Of a stretch of DNA of 64,000 bases, positions 37,855 through 45,964 are shown one piece after another; position 1 is the first letter of the stretch, and each line of letters begins with the position of its first letter. The notes beneath the pieces are model-generated. The model worked only from the letters and a program-made list of their open reading frames with translations, was not told the origin of the DNA and searched no databases. Position numbers and translations under genes: made by a program. Source of the stretch: Aurantiacibacter poecillastricola (GTDB lineage: Bacteria; Pseudomonadota; Alphaproteobacteria; Sphingomonadales; Sphingomonadaceae); NCBI RefSeq assembly GCF_030730945.1, contig NZ_JAVAMS010000002.1, forward strand, positions 310,001 through 374,000, in the 5' to 3' direction.

Positions 37855-38454
37855 ATGGCAAAGTTGCGGGATGCGTCAGGATTTGCGGGGAGGGTGCGTG
37901 GCCGATTGGCGACCGGGCGCGGTTCGCTTGCGCAGCTTCGCGAAAGCGGCAACGCCCGGGAGATCGAGAAGGTACGGTGGTTTACCCGGCAGCTCGATCT
38001 GGCAGGCGTCAGGCCGTTTGCGCTGGCCGTAAATCACCTTTCGAACGGTTTGATCTATGTATTGATTGGCCTGCTGTTCTATCTTGCATTCGGTATGTCT
38101 AGCGCGGTTGTCGCCGCAGCCGCGGCCCTCCTTCTGGGCCATCTCGTATATCCGGTGATAAAGCGGCATTATCGCCGACGGCGGCCCTTCAGGTTCGATG
38201 GGACGGTGCCCTCGCTGCTGCCACCTCTCGACGACTACAGCTTTCCGAGCGGACACATGATGAGCTGCGTTGCGGTCTCCATACCCTTGTGCATCGCTGT
38301 TCCGGCTGCGGTGCCCGTGGCCATCGCACTGTTTCTCGTCATCGGCTGGGCGCGGCTGGTGGCCGGCCATCACTACCCCAGCGACCTTGCCGCGGGGGGA
38401 TTGCTCGGGGCTATCGTGGCGATGCCGGTGATCGCCGCGCAACTGGGTTTCTGA
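37855..38454 (+). CDS. PAP2-family lipid phosphatase
   Basis: A 199-residue membrane protein of the type 2 phosphatidic acid phosphatase superfamily. The three-part active site is KRHYRRRRPF (KX6RP), FPSGHMMS (PSGH) and the GWARLVAGHHYPSDLAAG region (R...HX3D). Hydrophobic helices lie around residues 65-95 and 130-195. Such enzymes remove phosphate from lipid phosphates or polyprenyl diphosphates. It precedes the seven-gene operon by 76 bases on the same strand, so a shared function on a lipid or isoprenoid is possible. Confidence 0.88.
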   Translation: MAKLRDASGFAGRVRGRLATGRGSLAQLRESGNAREIEKVRWFTRQLDLAGVRPFALAVNHLSNGLIYVLIGLLFYLAFGMSSAVVAAAAALLLGHLVYPVIKRHYRRRRPFRFDGTVPSLLPPLDDYSFPSGHMMSCVAVSIPLCIAVPAAVPVAIALFLVIGWARLVAGHHYPSDLAAGGLLGAIVAMPVIAAQLGF

Positions 38455-38530
38455 ACGAAGGACGCAAACAGGGCGACGAGATACGGTGAGACACGTGCCG
38501 GGCTGGGACTGAACATTTCGGAGGAGCCAC

Positions 38531-39010
38531 ATGGCAGATATCGACGTCAACTACGATCCGATCACGGTGAATAGCGGTCCGATCGCGATAGGCATCAACG
38601 GGCTCGACGATATTCGCATCCGCTACCCCGACCCGATCCAGACGGATGCAGATGTCGATGCGGAGTTGCGCCTGCGCATTCCCGACCCGATCCGCACCGA
38701 TGGCAAGTTGCGGTTCGACAGCGCATCCGAACTGACGAGCAGATCGGACGTCAACGCCAGCGTGGATCTGCAGCCGGTTGTGCTCGACCAGTGCCTGCGT
38801 CTTTCGCTGGCACCGCTGCCGCCCACCCGTATCTGTCTACCCAGCCGCCAGCGCGTTTCCCTCAGCCTTTTCGGGGTCGAGGTCGTTGGGGTGACGCTGG
38901 AAGGCGAAGCCCGCGTCGATGTCACAGATTTGCCAAGAACCTCTCTCTTGAAGCTGGCCAAGCCGCAGCAGGCGAGAAAGGAGAGCCTGCGCGTCAGGCT
39001 GGATGGCTAG
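38531..39010 (+). CDS. Repeat-containing beta protein, first gene of unknown operon
   Basis: A 159-residue protein with no signal peptide and no recognised family. Residues 28-64 contain an 18-residue tandem repeat (YPDPIQTD and IPDPIRTD, each followed by an alternating hydrophobic strand), and an earlier YDPI at residues 8-11 may be a third, degenerate copy. The rest alternates hydrophobic and polar residues as in beta strands (SLSLFGVEVVGVTLEGEARV). Two Cys residues are present. GGAGGAGCC precedes the ATG. It overlaps the next gene by eight bases. Confidence 0.75.
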   Translation: MADIDVNYDPITVNSGPIAIGINGLDDIRIRYPDPIQTDADVDAELRLRIPDPIRTDGKLRFDSASELTSRSDVNASVDLQPVVLDQCLRLSLAPLPPTRICLPSRQRVSLSLFGVEVVGVTLEGEARVDVTDLPRTSLLKLAKPQQARKESLRVRLDG

Positions 39011-39824
39011 GGCGATGACGGACGAGACGCTTCAGTTGATCGAATGGCCGGACAAGGCTCCGACATCCGCGAGCGCACGGCGCAGCGGGCTCACCATTCC
39101 GTTGAGGCTGAAAGGCGCGGGCTCGGACGCAATCCCGCAAGCCCGGGAAGTTCGCGTGACGGGGCTGAAACGTGCGGGCGATGGCGACAACGGCAAAGAT
39201 TTGACGGCATTCCAGGTGAAGGCTGCTCCGCTGATCCTTGGACGCGAGGGCGATACGATGGTGGGCGAAGTTTCGCTTAGGCTGGATCGGACCATGCCGC
39301 CGGGACAATATGTCGCCTCCCTCAAAATCGCCGGTCTTCAACGGGATGTAATCTTCGATGTCGTCGAGGATCCTTCGCTGCGCATACGCCCTTCGCCACT
39401 AGTCATCGATGTGTCGAAGGGGGGCGCGAGCGAAGCTTCCGTCAGTTTCGAGAATCGCGGCAACATCGAACTGTCCATCGACGTTCGAGGCGAATATCCC
39501 CTTGGGCTGGAGGAACCGCTGGCGGCGGATGTCACGGATACAGACGTGGTCCTGTCCGTCCTCACTGCTGCGCTCAATCGGGCGCGCGGCGTGCTGACCG
39601 ACGTGGGCACTCTCGGCGTTACGATGCCCGATGGTTCATTCACCCTCGCACCCGGCACGGCGCGAACCTGCCGCATTGCTGTCACCCCGAACGCCAAGCT
39701 CGATCCAGTGCGGCGCTACCGCGCTTTCATCCCCCTGTTCGCCTCCGAACTGGAGATCGCCGTCGTCACCGCGATCAAGCCGGAAGGTGACAAACCCGCT
39801 CCTCCCAAGGGCGGGAAGACATGA
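39003..39824 (+). CDS. Two-domain beta-sandwich protein
   Basis: A 273-residue cytosolic protein with two probable Ig-like beta sandwiches: residues about 30-122 (ending PPGQYVASLKIAG... DVIFDVV) and about 127-258 (EASVSFENRGNIELSIDVRG ... TCRIAVTPN). The pattern resembles bacterial COG1470/DUF11-type domains normally found outside the cell, but no export signal exists here. A Pro/Lys tail ends the protein. An alternative ATG at 39015 is possible. Function unknown; probably structural or a binding scaffold for its operon partners. Confidence 0.72.
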   Translation: MARAMTDETLQLIEWPDKAPTSASARRSGLTIPLRLKGAGSDAIPQAREVRVTGLKRAGDGDNGKDLTAFQVKAAPLILGREGDTMVGEVSLRLDRTMPPGQYVASLKIAGLQRDVIFDVVEDPSLRIRPSPLVIDVSKGGASEASVSFENRGNIELSIDVRGEYPLGLEEPLAADVTDTDVVLSVLTAALNRARGVLTDVGTLGVTMPDGSFTLAPGTARTCRIAVTPNAKLDPVRRYRAFIPLFASELEIAVVTAIKPEGDKPAPPKGGKT

Positions 39825-39836
39825 AGGAGCTGAACC

Positions 39837-40487
39837 ATGACTACCCAGATTATCAGCCAGTCGCCAAAATCGCGCAGCGGAGAGACGATGGCTGCCATGG
39901 AGACCCTGGCCCGCGGTATCGTACGGCCCTGGACCGACGCGTTCGACAGCTGGCGCGGCGGCGTTGAAGAGATAATGGCCCGTGCGGGTAAGAAGTCGCG
40001 AGCGCGTGATGGCTGCGGTTGTGCCTGTGCGGAAGACGATTGCCAACACGGCGAATGCCAGTGCAACTGCTGTGTTGCGGACAGCGATCTAGTGATCGAG
40101 GCGCGGGTCGGCGAACAGCGCGTCGTCCCGATCGTTATCGAGAACAAGTGGCGCCGCAAGCGCGAGATCGAGGTCCAGCTTTCCGACTGGCACTGCGGTG
40201 GCAGCGATCTCAAGATCGAGGGAAGGATCCTCGACCCTCTGAAGTTCGCCATCGAGCCATGCGACGAGCACAAGCTGACCATGCTCGTTTCCATCGGCGG
40301 TCGCACCGGTTCGAACGACACCGACGGCAGCGATGAACGACTCCCCGGCGATGTAGAGGGCTGTACCGTGTGCTATGCCGATCTGCGCATCAAGGGCTGC
40401 GACGTCCGCCCGATCCGGATCGCAGTCGCCGTGCTTCCGCGCGAGTGCGGAGCCTACCGTGTCGATTGCTGCCAGGCCTGCTGCTGA
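39837..40487 (+). CDS. Cysteine-rich helix plus beta-sandwich protein
   Basis: A 216-residue protein with 18 cysteines. Residues 18-50 are helix-prone, residues 60-79 hold a dense cluster of eight Cys (CGCACAEDDCQHGECQCNCC), residues 83-200 form a beta-sandwich related in layout to the C-terminal part of the next gene, and the protein ends in CCQACC. The cluster could bind zinc, copper or an Fe-S centre, or cross-link chains; no known finger spacing fits. No signal peptide, so the cysteines would sit in a reducing cytoplasm. GAAGGAG precedes the ATG; 12 bases follow the previous stop. Confidence 0.75.
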   Translation: MTTQIISQSPKSRSGETMAAMETLARGIVRPWTDAFDSWRGGVEEIMARAGKKSRARDGCGCACAEDDCQHGECQCNCCVADSDLVIEARVGEQRVVPIVIENKWRRKREIEVQLSDWHCGGSDLKIEGRILDPLKFAIEPCDEHKLTMLVSIGGRTGSNDTDGSDERLPGDVEGCTVCYADLRIKGCDVRPIRIAVAVLPRECGAYRVDCCQACC

Positions 40488-41146
40488 TGAACAGCCGCAA
40501 CAATCGTGCAACGGGTATTTCGGAAGACCGGACCGCGGAAAAGCTCAACGAAGTCGGCGAATTGATAGGCCAGGTCGCGCGGCGCTGGGCCGGACGCCGG
40601 GTGGAGGCTCTCAACGACTATCGGCAGATCCTCGCCGACTATGGAACCGGGCGGACAGACAATCGGACCACGGCAAAGGCAATGGCACGGCTGACCGCCG
40701 ATGAGGCGATCAAGTATCCTGGCGAACTGCTCGACCTCGCATCCGATTATGCCACCGGACTGGCTCGACTCGCGGGAATTACGGCGACCGGCACACCGGG
40801 GGACACCGGACCCGGAACGCAAAGGGCGGTGCACGACCTCATGCTGACAGGGGACATAGGCGACACTGCAAGTGCGGATCTCGTGATCGAGAACCCGCGC
40901 GATGTGGAGGTAGCCCTTGGATTTGCCGTCACTCCATTTTCCAACGACATGCGGGTCACCAAGCTGACACCCGCATTCGAACCTGCGAACTGCATCATGG
41001 CTCCGGGAAGCGAGCAGAAGGTCACCGTTTCGGCCAAGCTCGATGGCCGCACCCTGAAGGCTGGCGAGACCTACACGGCGCAGGCAATTGTCGACGGGTT
41101 CGACGATATGGTGCTGCGGATAAACCTGGTCGTGGGCCCCGCTTGA
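40487..41146 (+). CDS. Helical plus beta-sandwich protein
   Basis: A 219-residue protein whose N-terminal half (about 13-97) is amphipathic and helical, reminiscent of phasin-like or coiled-coil surface-coating segments. The C-terminal half (about 113-217) is a beta sandwich parallel to that of the preceding gene: compare MAPGSEQKVTVSAKLDG here with IEPCDEHKLTMLVSIGG there. The ATG shares one base with the previous stop codon. No enzyme motif and no signal peptide. Function unknown. Confidence 0.75.
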   Translation: MNSRNNRATGISEDRTAEKLNEVGELIGQVARRWAGRRVEALNDYRQILADYGTGRTDNRTTAKAMARLTADEAIKYPGELLDLASDYATGLARLAGITATGTPGDTGPGTQRAVHDLMLTGDIGDTASADLVIENPRDVEVALGFAVTPFSNDMRVTKLTPAFEPANCIMAPGSEQKVTVSAKLDGRTLKAGETYTAQAIVDGFDDMVLRINLVVGPA

Positions 41147-43212
41147 CGAGCGCGGCTGCCACCCTCGCCGTCGTCACAGATGATGCGGCAAGTCCCACCG
41201 ACCTGCTCGACCGCGCCGCGAGTGCAATTGGATTTGCGCGCATGGTGAAGCGGGCATTGCGCAGGAAGGGAAACAATGGCGAGGTGATCGTGGTGCCCGC
41301 GATGGACGGGTTCGCCTCGGGATCTCCCGCGATTGCCGACCCGGCGTTGGTCGAACATCTGATCGACCGCCTGTACGATCTCGGCGCAAGTTCCGTACGG
41401 GTGGGTGCCACGGAAGGCAGCGACGCGCTGTGGGCGGAAAATCGTGATGTCTTCATGCGCGCAGACCTGCTCGGCTATCGCTACTTTACGCCTGCCGGAC
41501 GGGAATACGACATCGTGGATCTGGCGGAAGATGCCAAGCATTCCCCATTCGCGGCGGAAAGCGTACTTGCCGGCATCTCGCTGTCCGCGGCTTTGCAGAA
41601 GGCCGCGTTTCGAATTGTCTTCGCTGCCAACCGGACCGACACGGCGGATGGCTACGCCCTGACCTTGCAAACGTTGCTCTCGGTCCTGCCGGGCCGCGAC
41701 AAGGAAAGCCTGTACTTTCGCCAGCGCGATCCCGGCGCAGTCATCACCGCGCTGCTTGATGCAGTGCCGATCGACGCGGCGTTCATCGATGCGTATGTCA
41801 GCAGCCATGGCCACGGCGGCGGCGCGCGCCCGCTGGCTTTCGAAACCCGAACGATTATCGCCGCGAGCGATCCCCTGGTCGCCGATCAGGCCGGCGCGCT
41901 GAAGATGGGTCTAGACCCGCAGGCTTCACGTCTGTGGCACGCGCCGCCTGCGGATGTGGAGGTACGTACCAGCGGCTCGGTGCTGCCCTACGACGGATGG
42001 GTCAACGTCACTCCGATCGTTCGCGAAGCCGCGCGCCGAAGGCAGAAGGATGCGGCGCTCGACCGGAGCGTCAGGCCATTTCTGCAGCAGGTCGACACAT
42101 CGCTCTTTCCATTCCGCAATGAAGCCAATGCGCGCATCAATACGTGGATCGAGCCGTTCCTTTCGGTGGACGATGCTACCGTCACCGGCCGCCAGGTCTT
42201 CGCTTTACTGGAAATGATACTCGCGCAGATCGCGGAGGGCAGGGCAGCGTGGCAGATCTTGTTCGCCAAGGATGCGATCACCCGCAGGCCCGCCGCGCTG
42301 AATGTTCGCGCGCAAGATATCGACGAGGACCGATGGGCTGGAGTCTCACCAACCATCGCGAGTCAGCGAGCGCTACTGAGCGGTTGCACCGCCGATGCAG
42401 AGGGCCTGCGCTGGCGCATGGTGGACGGCGCGGTTCTGTTCGATTGCGTGCGCCGGTATCCGGTGCCGTTCGACGCCTTCGTGGCTGCCGTCCCCGTCCA
42501 TCGAACGATCCAGTTCATGAACGACTATATCGGCGGCGAGGCCGCGACCCTCGCAAGCGACGAAGCCGGGCGCGTCACCCGCCAGCTGGAGCGCAATCTC
42601 TACCTCCCGCAGCCCAACTTCACCGTATTGCTGGGCGGAGACATCATCGACGTGACGAAGATCGAGACGGTGCATTATGCGGGCGACCGTCACGTGATGG
42701 CATGGCAGACGCTGCTGAGCGCAAACGGCTCCGCTCTTGCCGATGACGGGCTGGTGGAATTCGCCGCTGTCGGGGACGATACGGTGGTCGCGATCTTCGC
42801 CCGCCAGCATTTTCGCCAGCCACCGCTGGTGGAGGCATTCGACCTCACCCTGTTGCCCGATTTGCACGCCTGGCTCGTAACCGATGCCTATCGCCGTTTC
42901 GCCAGCCGGACCTTCGCCAATCTGGAAGCGGTGCTCGAGGGGCGCGATGTGCGTATCGGGAAGCCCGCAGCACAGGTGGGGACCGACGAACCCCTTCCGA
43001 TCGATGGCCTTCTTGCCCTGGCAGAACGCTTGCGAAACGAATTGCCCGATGACTGGATCGAGAGCCTGCGCGCGCGCTTCGACTGGACCCGAAAGGACCA
43101 TCTGGCGCCCGACCGCATCGACGCCCACGGTTTTCGGCATTTCAAAACGGTTCCGCAGCGCAGCTACGCAGGATCACCTACCCACTCCGCAGGGTCGGGT
43201 GCGGCAGCATGA
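41143..43212 (+). CDS. DUF362-like protein with C-terminal START-like domain
   Basis: A 689-residue protein starting at TTG, which overlaps the previous stop as TTGA. Residues about 30-265 follow the DUF362 pattern: PAMDGFASG, ALVEHLIDRLYDLGASSVRVG, a GYR..TPAGREYD segment, AFIDAYVSSHGHGGG and ASDPLVADQAGALKMGLDP. The 4Fe-4S cysteines of some DUF362 proteins are missing. Residues about 400-600 (VPFDAFVAAVPVHRTIQFMNDYIGG...) look like a START/SRPBCC lipid-binding fold. The combination suggests an enzyme or carrier for a hydrophobic small molecule. The domain reading is from pattern only. Confidence 0.7.
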   Translation: MTSAAATLAVVTDDAASPTDLLDRAASAIGFARMVKRALRRKGNNGEVIVVPAMDGFASGSPAIADPALVEHLIDRLYDLGASSVRVGATEGSDALWAENRDVFMRADLLGYRYFTPAGREYDIVDLAEDAKHSPFAAESVLAGISLSAALQKAAFRIVFAANRTDTADGYALTLQTLLSVLPGRDKESLYFRQRDPGAVITALLDAVPIDAAFIDAYVSSHGHGGGARPLAFETRTIIAASDPLVADQAGALKMGLDPQASRLWHAPPADVEVRTSGSVLPYDGWVNVTPIVREAARRRQKDAALDRSVRPFLQQVDTSLFPFRNEANARINTWIEPFLSVDDATVTGRQVFALLEMILAQIAEGRAAWQILFAKDAITRRPAALNVRAQDIDEDRWAGVSPTIASQRALLSGCTADAEGLRWRMVDGAVLFDCVRRYPVPFDAFVAAVPVHRTIQFMNDYIGGEAATLASDEAGRVTRQLERNLYLPQPNFTVLLGGDIIDVTKIETVHYAGDRHVMAWQTLLSANGSALADDGLVEFAAVGDDTVVAIFARQHFRQPPLVEAFDLTLLPDLHAWLVTDAYRRFASRTFANLEAVLEGRDVRIGKPAAQVGTDEPLPIDGLLALAERLRNELPDDWIESLRARFDWTRKDHLAPDRIDAHGFRHFKTVPQRSYAGSPTHSAGSGAAA

Positions 43213-44294
43213 AGGCGCTGGTAACAGGGGCCAACGGGTTGATCGGCGCCAACCTCCTGCGATCGCTGCACAGGCAAGGCCATCAAGCGAACGGACTGGT
43301 ACGGACGGGCTCGGACCTTACCCATATCGCGCACCTGCCGGTGACACTCTCGGTTGGAGATGTGCTCAACATGGATTCGCTGCGCGAACCGATGTCGGGA
43401 CGCGACGTCGTTTTCCATACTGCCGTTCATTTCAGCTACTGGGGCCACGATCATGCCGAGGTTCGTGCCACCGCGCTCGATGGAACGCGCAACGTCCTTA
43501 CTGCCGCTCGCGGGGCAGGTGTCCGGCGTGTGGTCGTCACTTCCTCCACGGTGACATTGGGTGCGGGGCGCGAACCGTTGGTCCGTGACGAGACCAGCTT
43601 CGCCGATGCCGATGACAGCAGGAATGCAGGCTATGTGGCGACAAAGATCGAGCAGGAAGCCCGCGCTGCCCAGATCGCGGAGGAGACAGGCATAGAGATC
43701 GTGTTCGCCCTCCCGACGATGAGCGTTGGACCATTCGGCACCTCGCTCGGCCCCAGCAACGGCGTGATTACCAGTTACCTCGCCGACTCATACAGGCTGA
43801 GCTGGCCGGGCGGCTGCAACATCGTCGCGGTCGAGGATGTGGCCGACGGCCACATCTTGCTCGCGGAGAGTGGGGAGCCCGGTGCGCGCTATGTGCTCGG
43901 CTCGGAAAACCTGACATGGCGCGAAGTGCACGGCATGATCGCCGAACTGTCCGGTGTCAGTCCACCACTCCAGATTGTGGGCAAATTCGCTAGTCGAGGC
44001 ATCGCCGCGGCGCAGGAACTGCGCGCACTTGTCACGGGCAGTGCACCGCTCGCGACCCGGAAACAGGCCGACATGGTAGGGCGCTACTACTGGTACAGCC
44101 ATGCGGCGACGCAGGCCCTGGGCTATTCTCCGCGCAGTGCCCGGGATGCGCTGGCGGGCGCCATCGCCTGGCTGGCCGCTAGCCCGCACGTTGCACGCGA
44201 GACTCGCATGGGGATGCGGCTGGACCGCAAGGTCCATGAAGCGCGCGCGGGGCGGGTGCGCGCTGAAGATGCCTTGAGAAATCGCGCGGCATGA
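43209..44294 (+). CDS. NAD-dependent epimerase/reductase (extended SDR)
   Basis: A 361-residue extended short-chain dehydrogenase, nearest in style to dihydroflavonol 4-reductase and HpnA-like proteins. The cofactor loop is VTGANGLIGANLL at residues 5-17, the active-site pair Tyr-x3-Lys lies in GYVATKIEQE, and VAVEDVADGHIL is the usual late conserved stretch. It starts inside the previous stop codon (ATGA) and ends the same way into the next gene. It should oxidise or reduce a hydroxyl or carbonyl of the operon's unknown substrate. Confidence 0.88.
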   Translation: MKALVTGANGLIGANLLRSLHRQGHQANGLVRTGSDLTHIAHLPVTLSVGDVLNMDSLREPMSGRDVVFHTAVHFSYWGHDHAEVRATALDGTRNVLTAARGAGVRRVVVTSSTVTLGAGREPLVRDETSFADADDSRNAGYVATKIEQEARAAQIAEETGIEIVFALPTMSVGPFGTSLGPSNGVITSYLADSYRLSWPGGCNIVAVEDVADGHILLAESGEPGARYVLGSENLTWREVHGMIAELSGVSPPLQIVGKFASRGIAAAQELRALVTGSAPLATRKQADMVGRYYWYSHAATQALGYSPRSARDALAGAIAWLAASPHVARETRMGMRLDRKVHEARAGRVRAEDALRNRAA

Positions 44295-44818
44295 AGCCGT
44301 TCCAGACCCTTGTCGGCGTCAGGAAGCCATTGCCAGACATCGCCGCAGTGATCCGCGACAGGCTGCCGGAAATTGCCCCTGCGCTGGCCGACGTGAGCCA
44401 TATCGAGGTCACGTGCCGGGAGGACCGCGAAGATGGCAGCACGCTCCTCATCAACGAATGGCGGGTCGATCCGAAGCTGCCCGGGCCGGTAAGACAGGCG
44501 ATATCGGACGAGATGCTCGGTTGGAACGATCACGCCGTATGGACCGTCGATCTCACCGAGTGCACCTGGCGGATCGAGCCGTTCTTCATGCCGGGTGCGA
44601 TCCATTGCGCGGGCGCCACACGCTTCGAACCGGCGATGGGCGGTCACGGAACCAAGGCGATCTTTTCCGGCGAGTTCGCCGTAGACGCGTCCGCGCTTGC
44701 AAAGATCCCGCCGGGACTGCGCGGGGCGGCTGTATCCGCAGTCGAGACGATCGTAGGCTCGATGGTGCCGCGAAACTTTCGCCACACGATAGAGGCCGCA
44801 GCAAGGCTTCTCGATTGA
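44291..44818 (+). CDS. START/SRPBCC-like protein, last gene of unknown operon
   Basis: A 175-residue protein whose alternating strands and long C-terminal helix (SAVETIVGSMVPRNFRHTIEAAARLL) suggest a small helix-grip (START-like) fold for binding a hydrophobic ligand. It contains WTVDLTECTWRIEPFF and a GTKAIFSGEFAV strand. No catalytic residues are obvious. The ATG overlaps the preceding stop (ATGA). Together with the START-like tail two genes upstream, it indicates two ligand-binding modules in one operon. The fold assignment is inferred. Confidence 0.7.
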   Translation: MKPFQTLVGVRKPLPDIAAVIRDRLPEIAPALADVSHIEVTCREDREDGSTLLINEWRVDPKLPGPVRQAISDEMLGWNDHAVWTVDLTECTWRIEPFFMPGAIHCAGATRFEPAMGGHGTKAIFSGEFAVDASALAKIPPGLRGAAVSAVETIVGSMVPRNFRHTIEAAARLLD

Positions 44819-44860
44819 GAATCGCGCGACTTCTTCAGATCTAGGACTATTCCGGAAGAG

Positions 44861-44935
44861 TGGCTGGGGTGGCAGGGATCGAACCTGCGAATGTCGGTAC
44901 CAAAAACCGATGCCTTACCACTTGGCTACACCCCA
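44861..44935 (-). tRNA. tRNA-Gln (TTG)
   Basis: The minus strand folds into a 75-base cloverleaf with encoded CCA. The acceptor stem is TGGGGTG/CACCCCA, the anticodon stem TCGGT/ACCGA encloses loop TTTTGGT with anticodon TTG (genome 44901-44903), and the T arm is CGCAGGTTCGATCCCTGCC-like. It is a close relative of E. coli tRNA-Gln(UUG). Confidence 0.97.
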
Positions 44936-44948
44936 GCAGGAGGGCGCT

Positions 44949-44976
44949 CATATAGCGGCCCGCACGCGGGGTGCAA
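44949..44976 (-). promoter_or_regulatory. Candidate tRNA-Gln promoter
   Basis: TTGCAC, 16 bases, TATATG on the minus strand, ending 13 bases before the tRNA 5' end. The -35 hexamer coincides exactly with the loop of the inverted repeat at 44958-44989. Confidence 0.6.
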
Positions 44977-44989
44977 CCCGCATGCGGGC
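44958..44989 (-). repeat. Thirteen-bp inverted repeat over the tRNA-Gln promoter
   Basis: Arms 44958-44970 and 44977-44989 pair in 12 of 13 positions around a six-base loop (GTGCAA). It could be a terminator for yghU, although no U run follows, or a promoter-embedded dyad. Confidence 0.5.
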
Positions 44990-44999
44990 ACCGGGTCGC

Positions 45000-45866
45000 T
45001 CAGGCGTCCGCCCGCTTGCGCACGGGTTCGAAGAGGTTTCGATCCTCCACCGCGTCGAAATCGGCGGCGGAGTGTCGTTCGGGCATCGCCTGGGTGTTCA
45101 CCAGCCTGCCGCGGATCGCGGCGGGGCGAGCGTCGATCTCCTTCACCCAGCGGCCGACATGCTCGTATTCATGCAGCGAGAGGAACCTGTCGGAGCCGCT
45201 ATAGGCGCCGTGATAGAGGTTCCCCAGCCACGGATATGCGGCGATGTCTGCAATGGTCAGCTCGTCGCCAGCTAAATAGCGCGTCTTAGCCAGCTGGTTG
45301 TTCGCCACGTCGAAGATGCGCTTCGTCTCCATTGCATAGCGGTTGATGGGGTATTCGTATTTCTCCGGCGCATATTCGTAGAAGTGGCCGAAACCGCCGC
45401 CGATGAAAGGGGCGGTTCCCATCTGCCAGTTCAGCCAGCTGAGGGTCTCGGCCCGCGCGGGGTTGGCCTTGGGCAGGAGGTAATCGAACTTCTCGGCAAG
45501 GTGCTGCAGGATTGCGCCGCTTTCGAAGACGCGGAAGGGCGTATCGCCGGACCGGTCCAGAAGGGCGGGAATCTTGGAATTCGGGTTGAGATCGACGAAG
45601 CCCGACCAGAACTGTTCGCCTTCGAAGATCTTGATCATCCACGCGTCGTATTCCGCGTCCGAGTAGCCCGCTTCCAGCAGTTCCTCGAACATGATCGTCA
45701 CCTTCACCCCGTTCGGGGTGCCGAGCGAATAGAGTTGAAACGGATGCTCGCCCACGGGAAGCTCGCGCGTTTCGCGGGCCCCGGCGGTCGGGCGGTTGAT
45801 GCCGGAGAACTTGCCGCCGCTGGTCGCGGGCTGCCAGACTTCGGGCGGGGTGTAGACATCGGACAT
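45000..45866 (-). CDS. yghU: Glutathione-dependent disulfide-bond oxidoreductase YghU
   Basis: A 288-residue GST-fold protein of the YghU/Ure2p-like group, which reduces disulfides with glutathione. Signatures are the long N-terminal extension, YSLGTPNGVKVTIMFEEL, GFVDLNPNSKIPALLD (glutathione site with the Pro loop), FESGAILQHLAEKF and LAGDELTIADIAAYPW. The start is the ATG of MSDVYTPPEVW with GGAGA upstream. Length agrees with the family. Single gene unit. Confidence 0.94.
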   Translation of the reverse strand: MSDVYTPPEVWQPATSGGKFSGINRPTAGARETRELPVGEHPFQLYSLGTPNGVKVTIMFEELLEAGYSDAEYDAWMIKIFEGEQFWSGFVDLNPNSKIPALLDRSGDTPFRVFESGAILQHLAEKFDYLLPKANPARAETLSWLNWQMGTAPFIGGGFGHFYEYAPEKYEYPINRYAMETKRIFDVANNQLAKTRYLAGDELTIADIAAYPWLGNLYHGAYSGSDRFLSLHEYEHVGRWVKEIDARPAAIRGRLVNTQAMPERHSAADFDAVEDRNLFEPVRKRADA

Positions 45867-45964
45867 GGAAGGCGTCTCCTCTTCGGGATGGTCGTGACGC
45901 AAGCTGGGTTGCAGAGCGCGGGCCTGCAAGCAAGGCGATCTTGGCGCAGCGCAAGCCGGACTTG

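Noticed and set aside
36476..44935. Genomic island inserted at tRNA-Gln
   Set aside because: No integrase, no repeat of the tRNA 3' end and no change in base composition were found.
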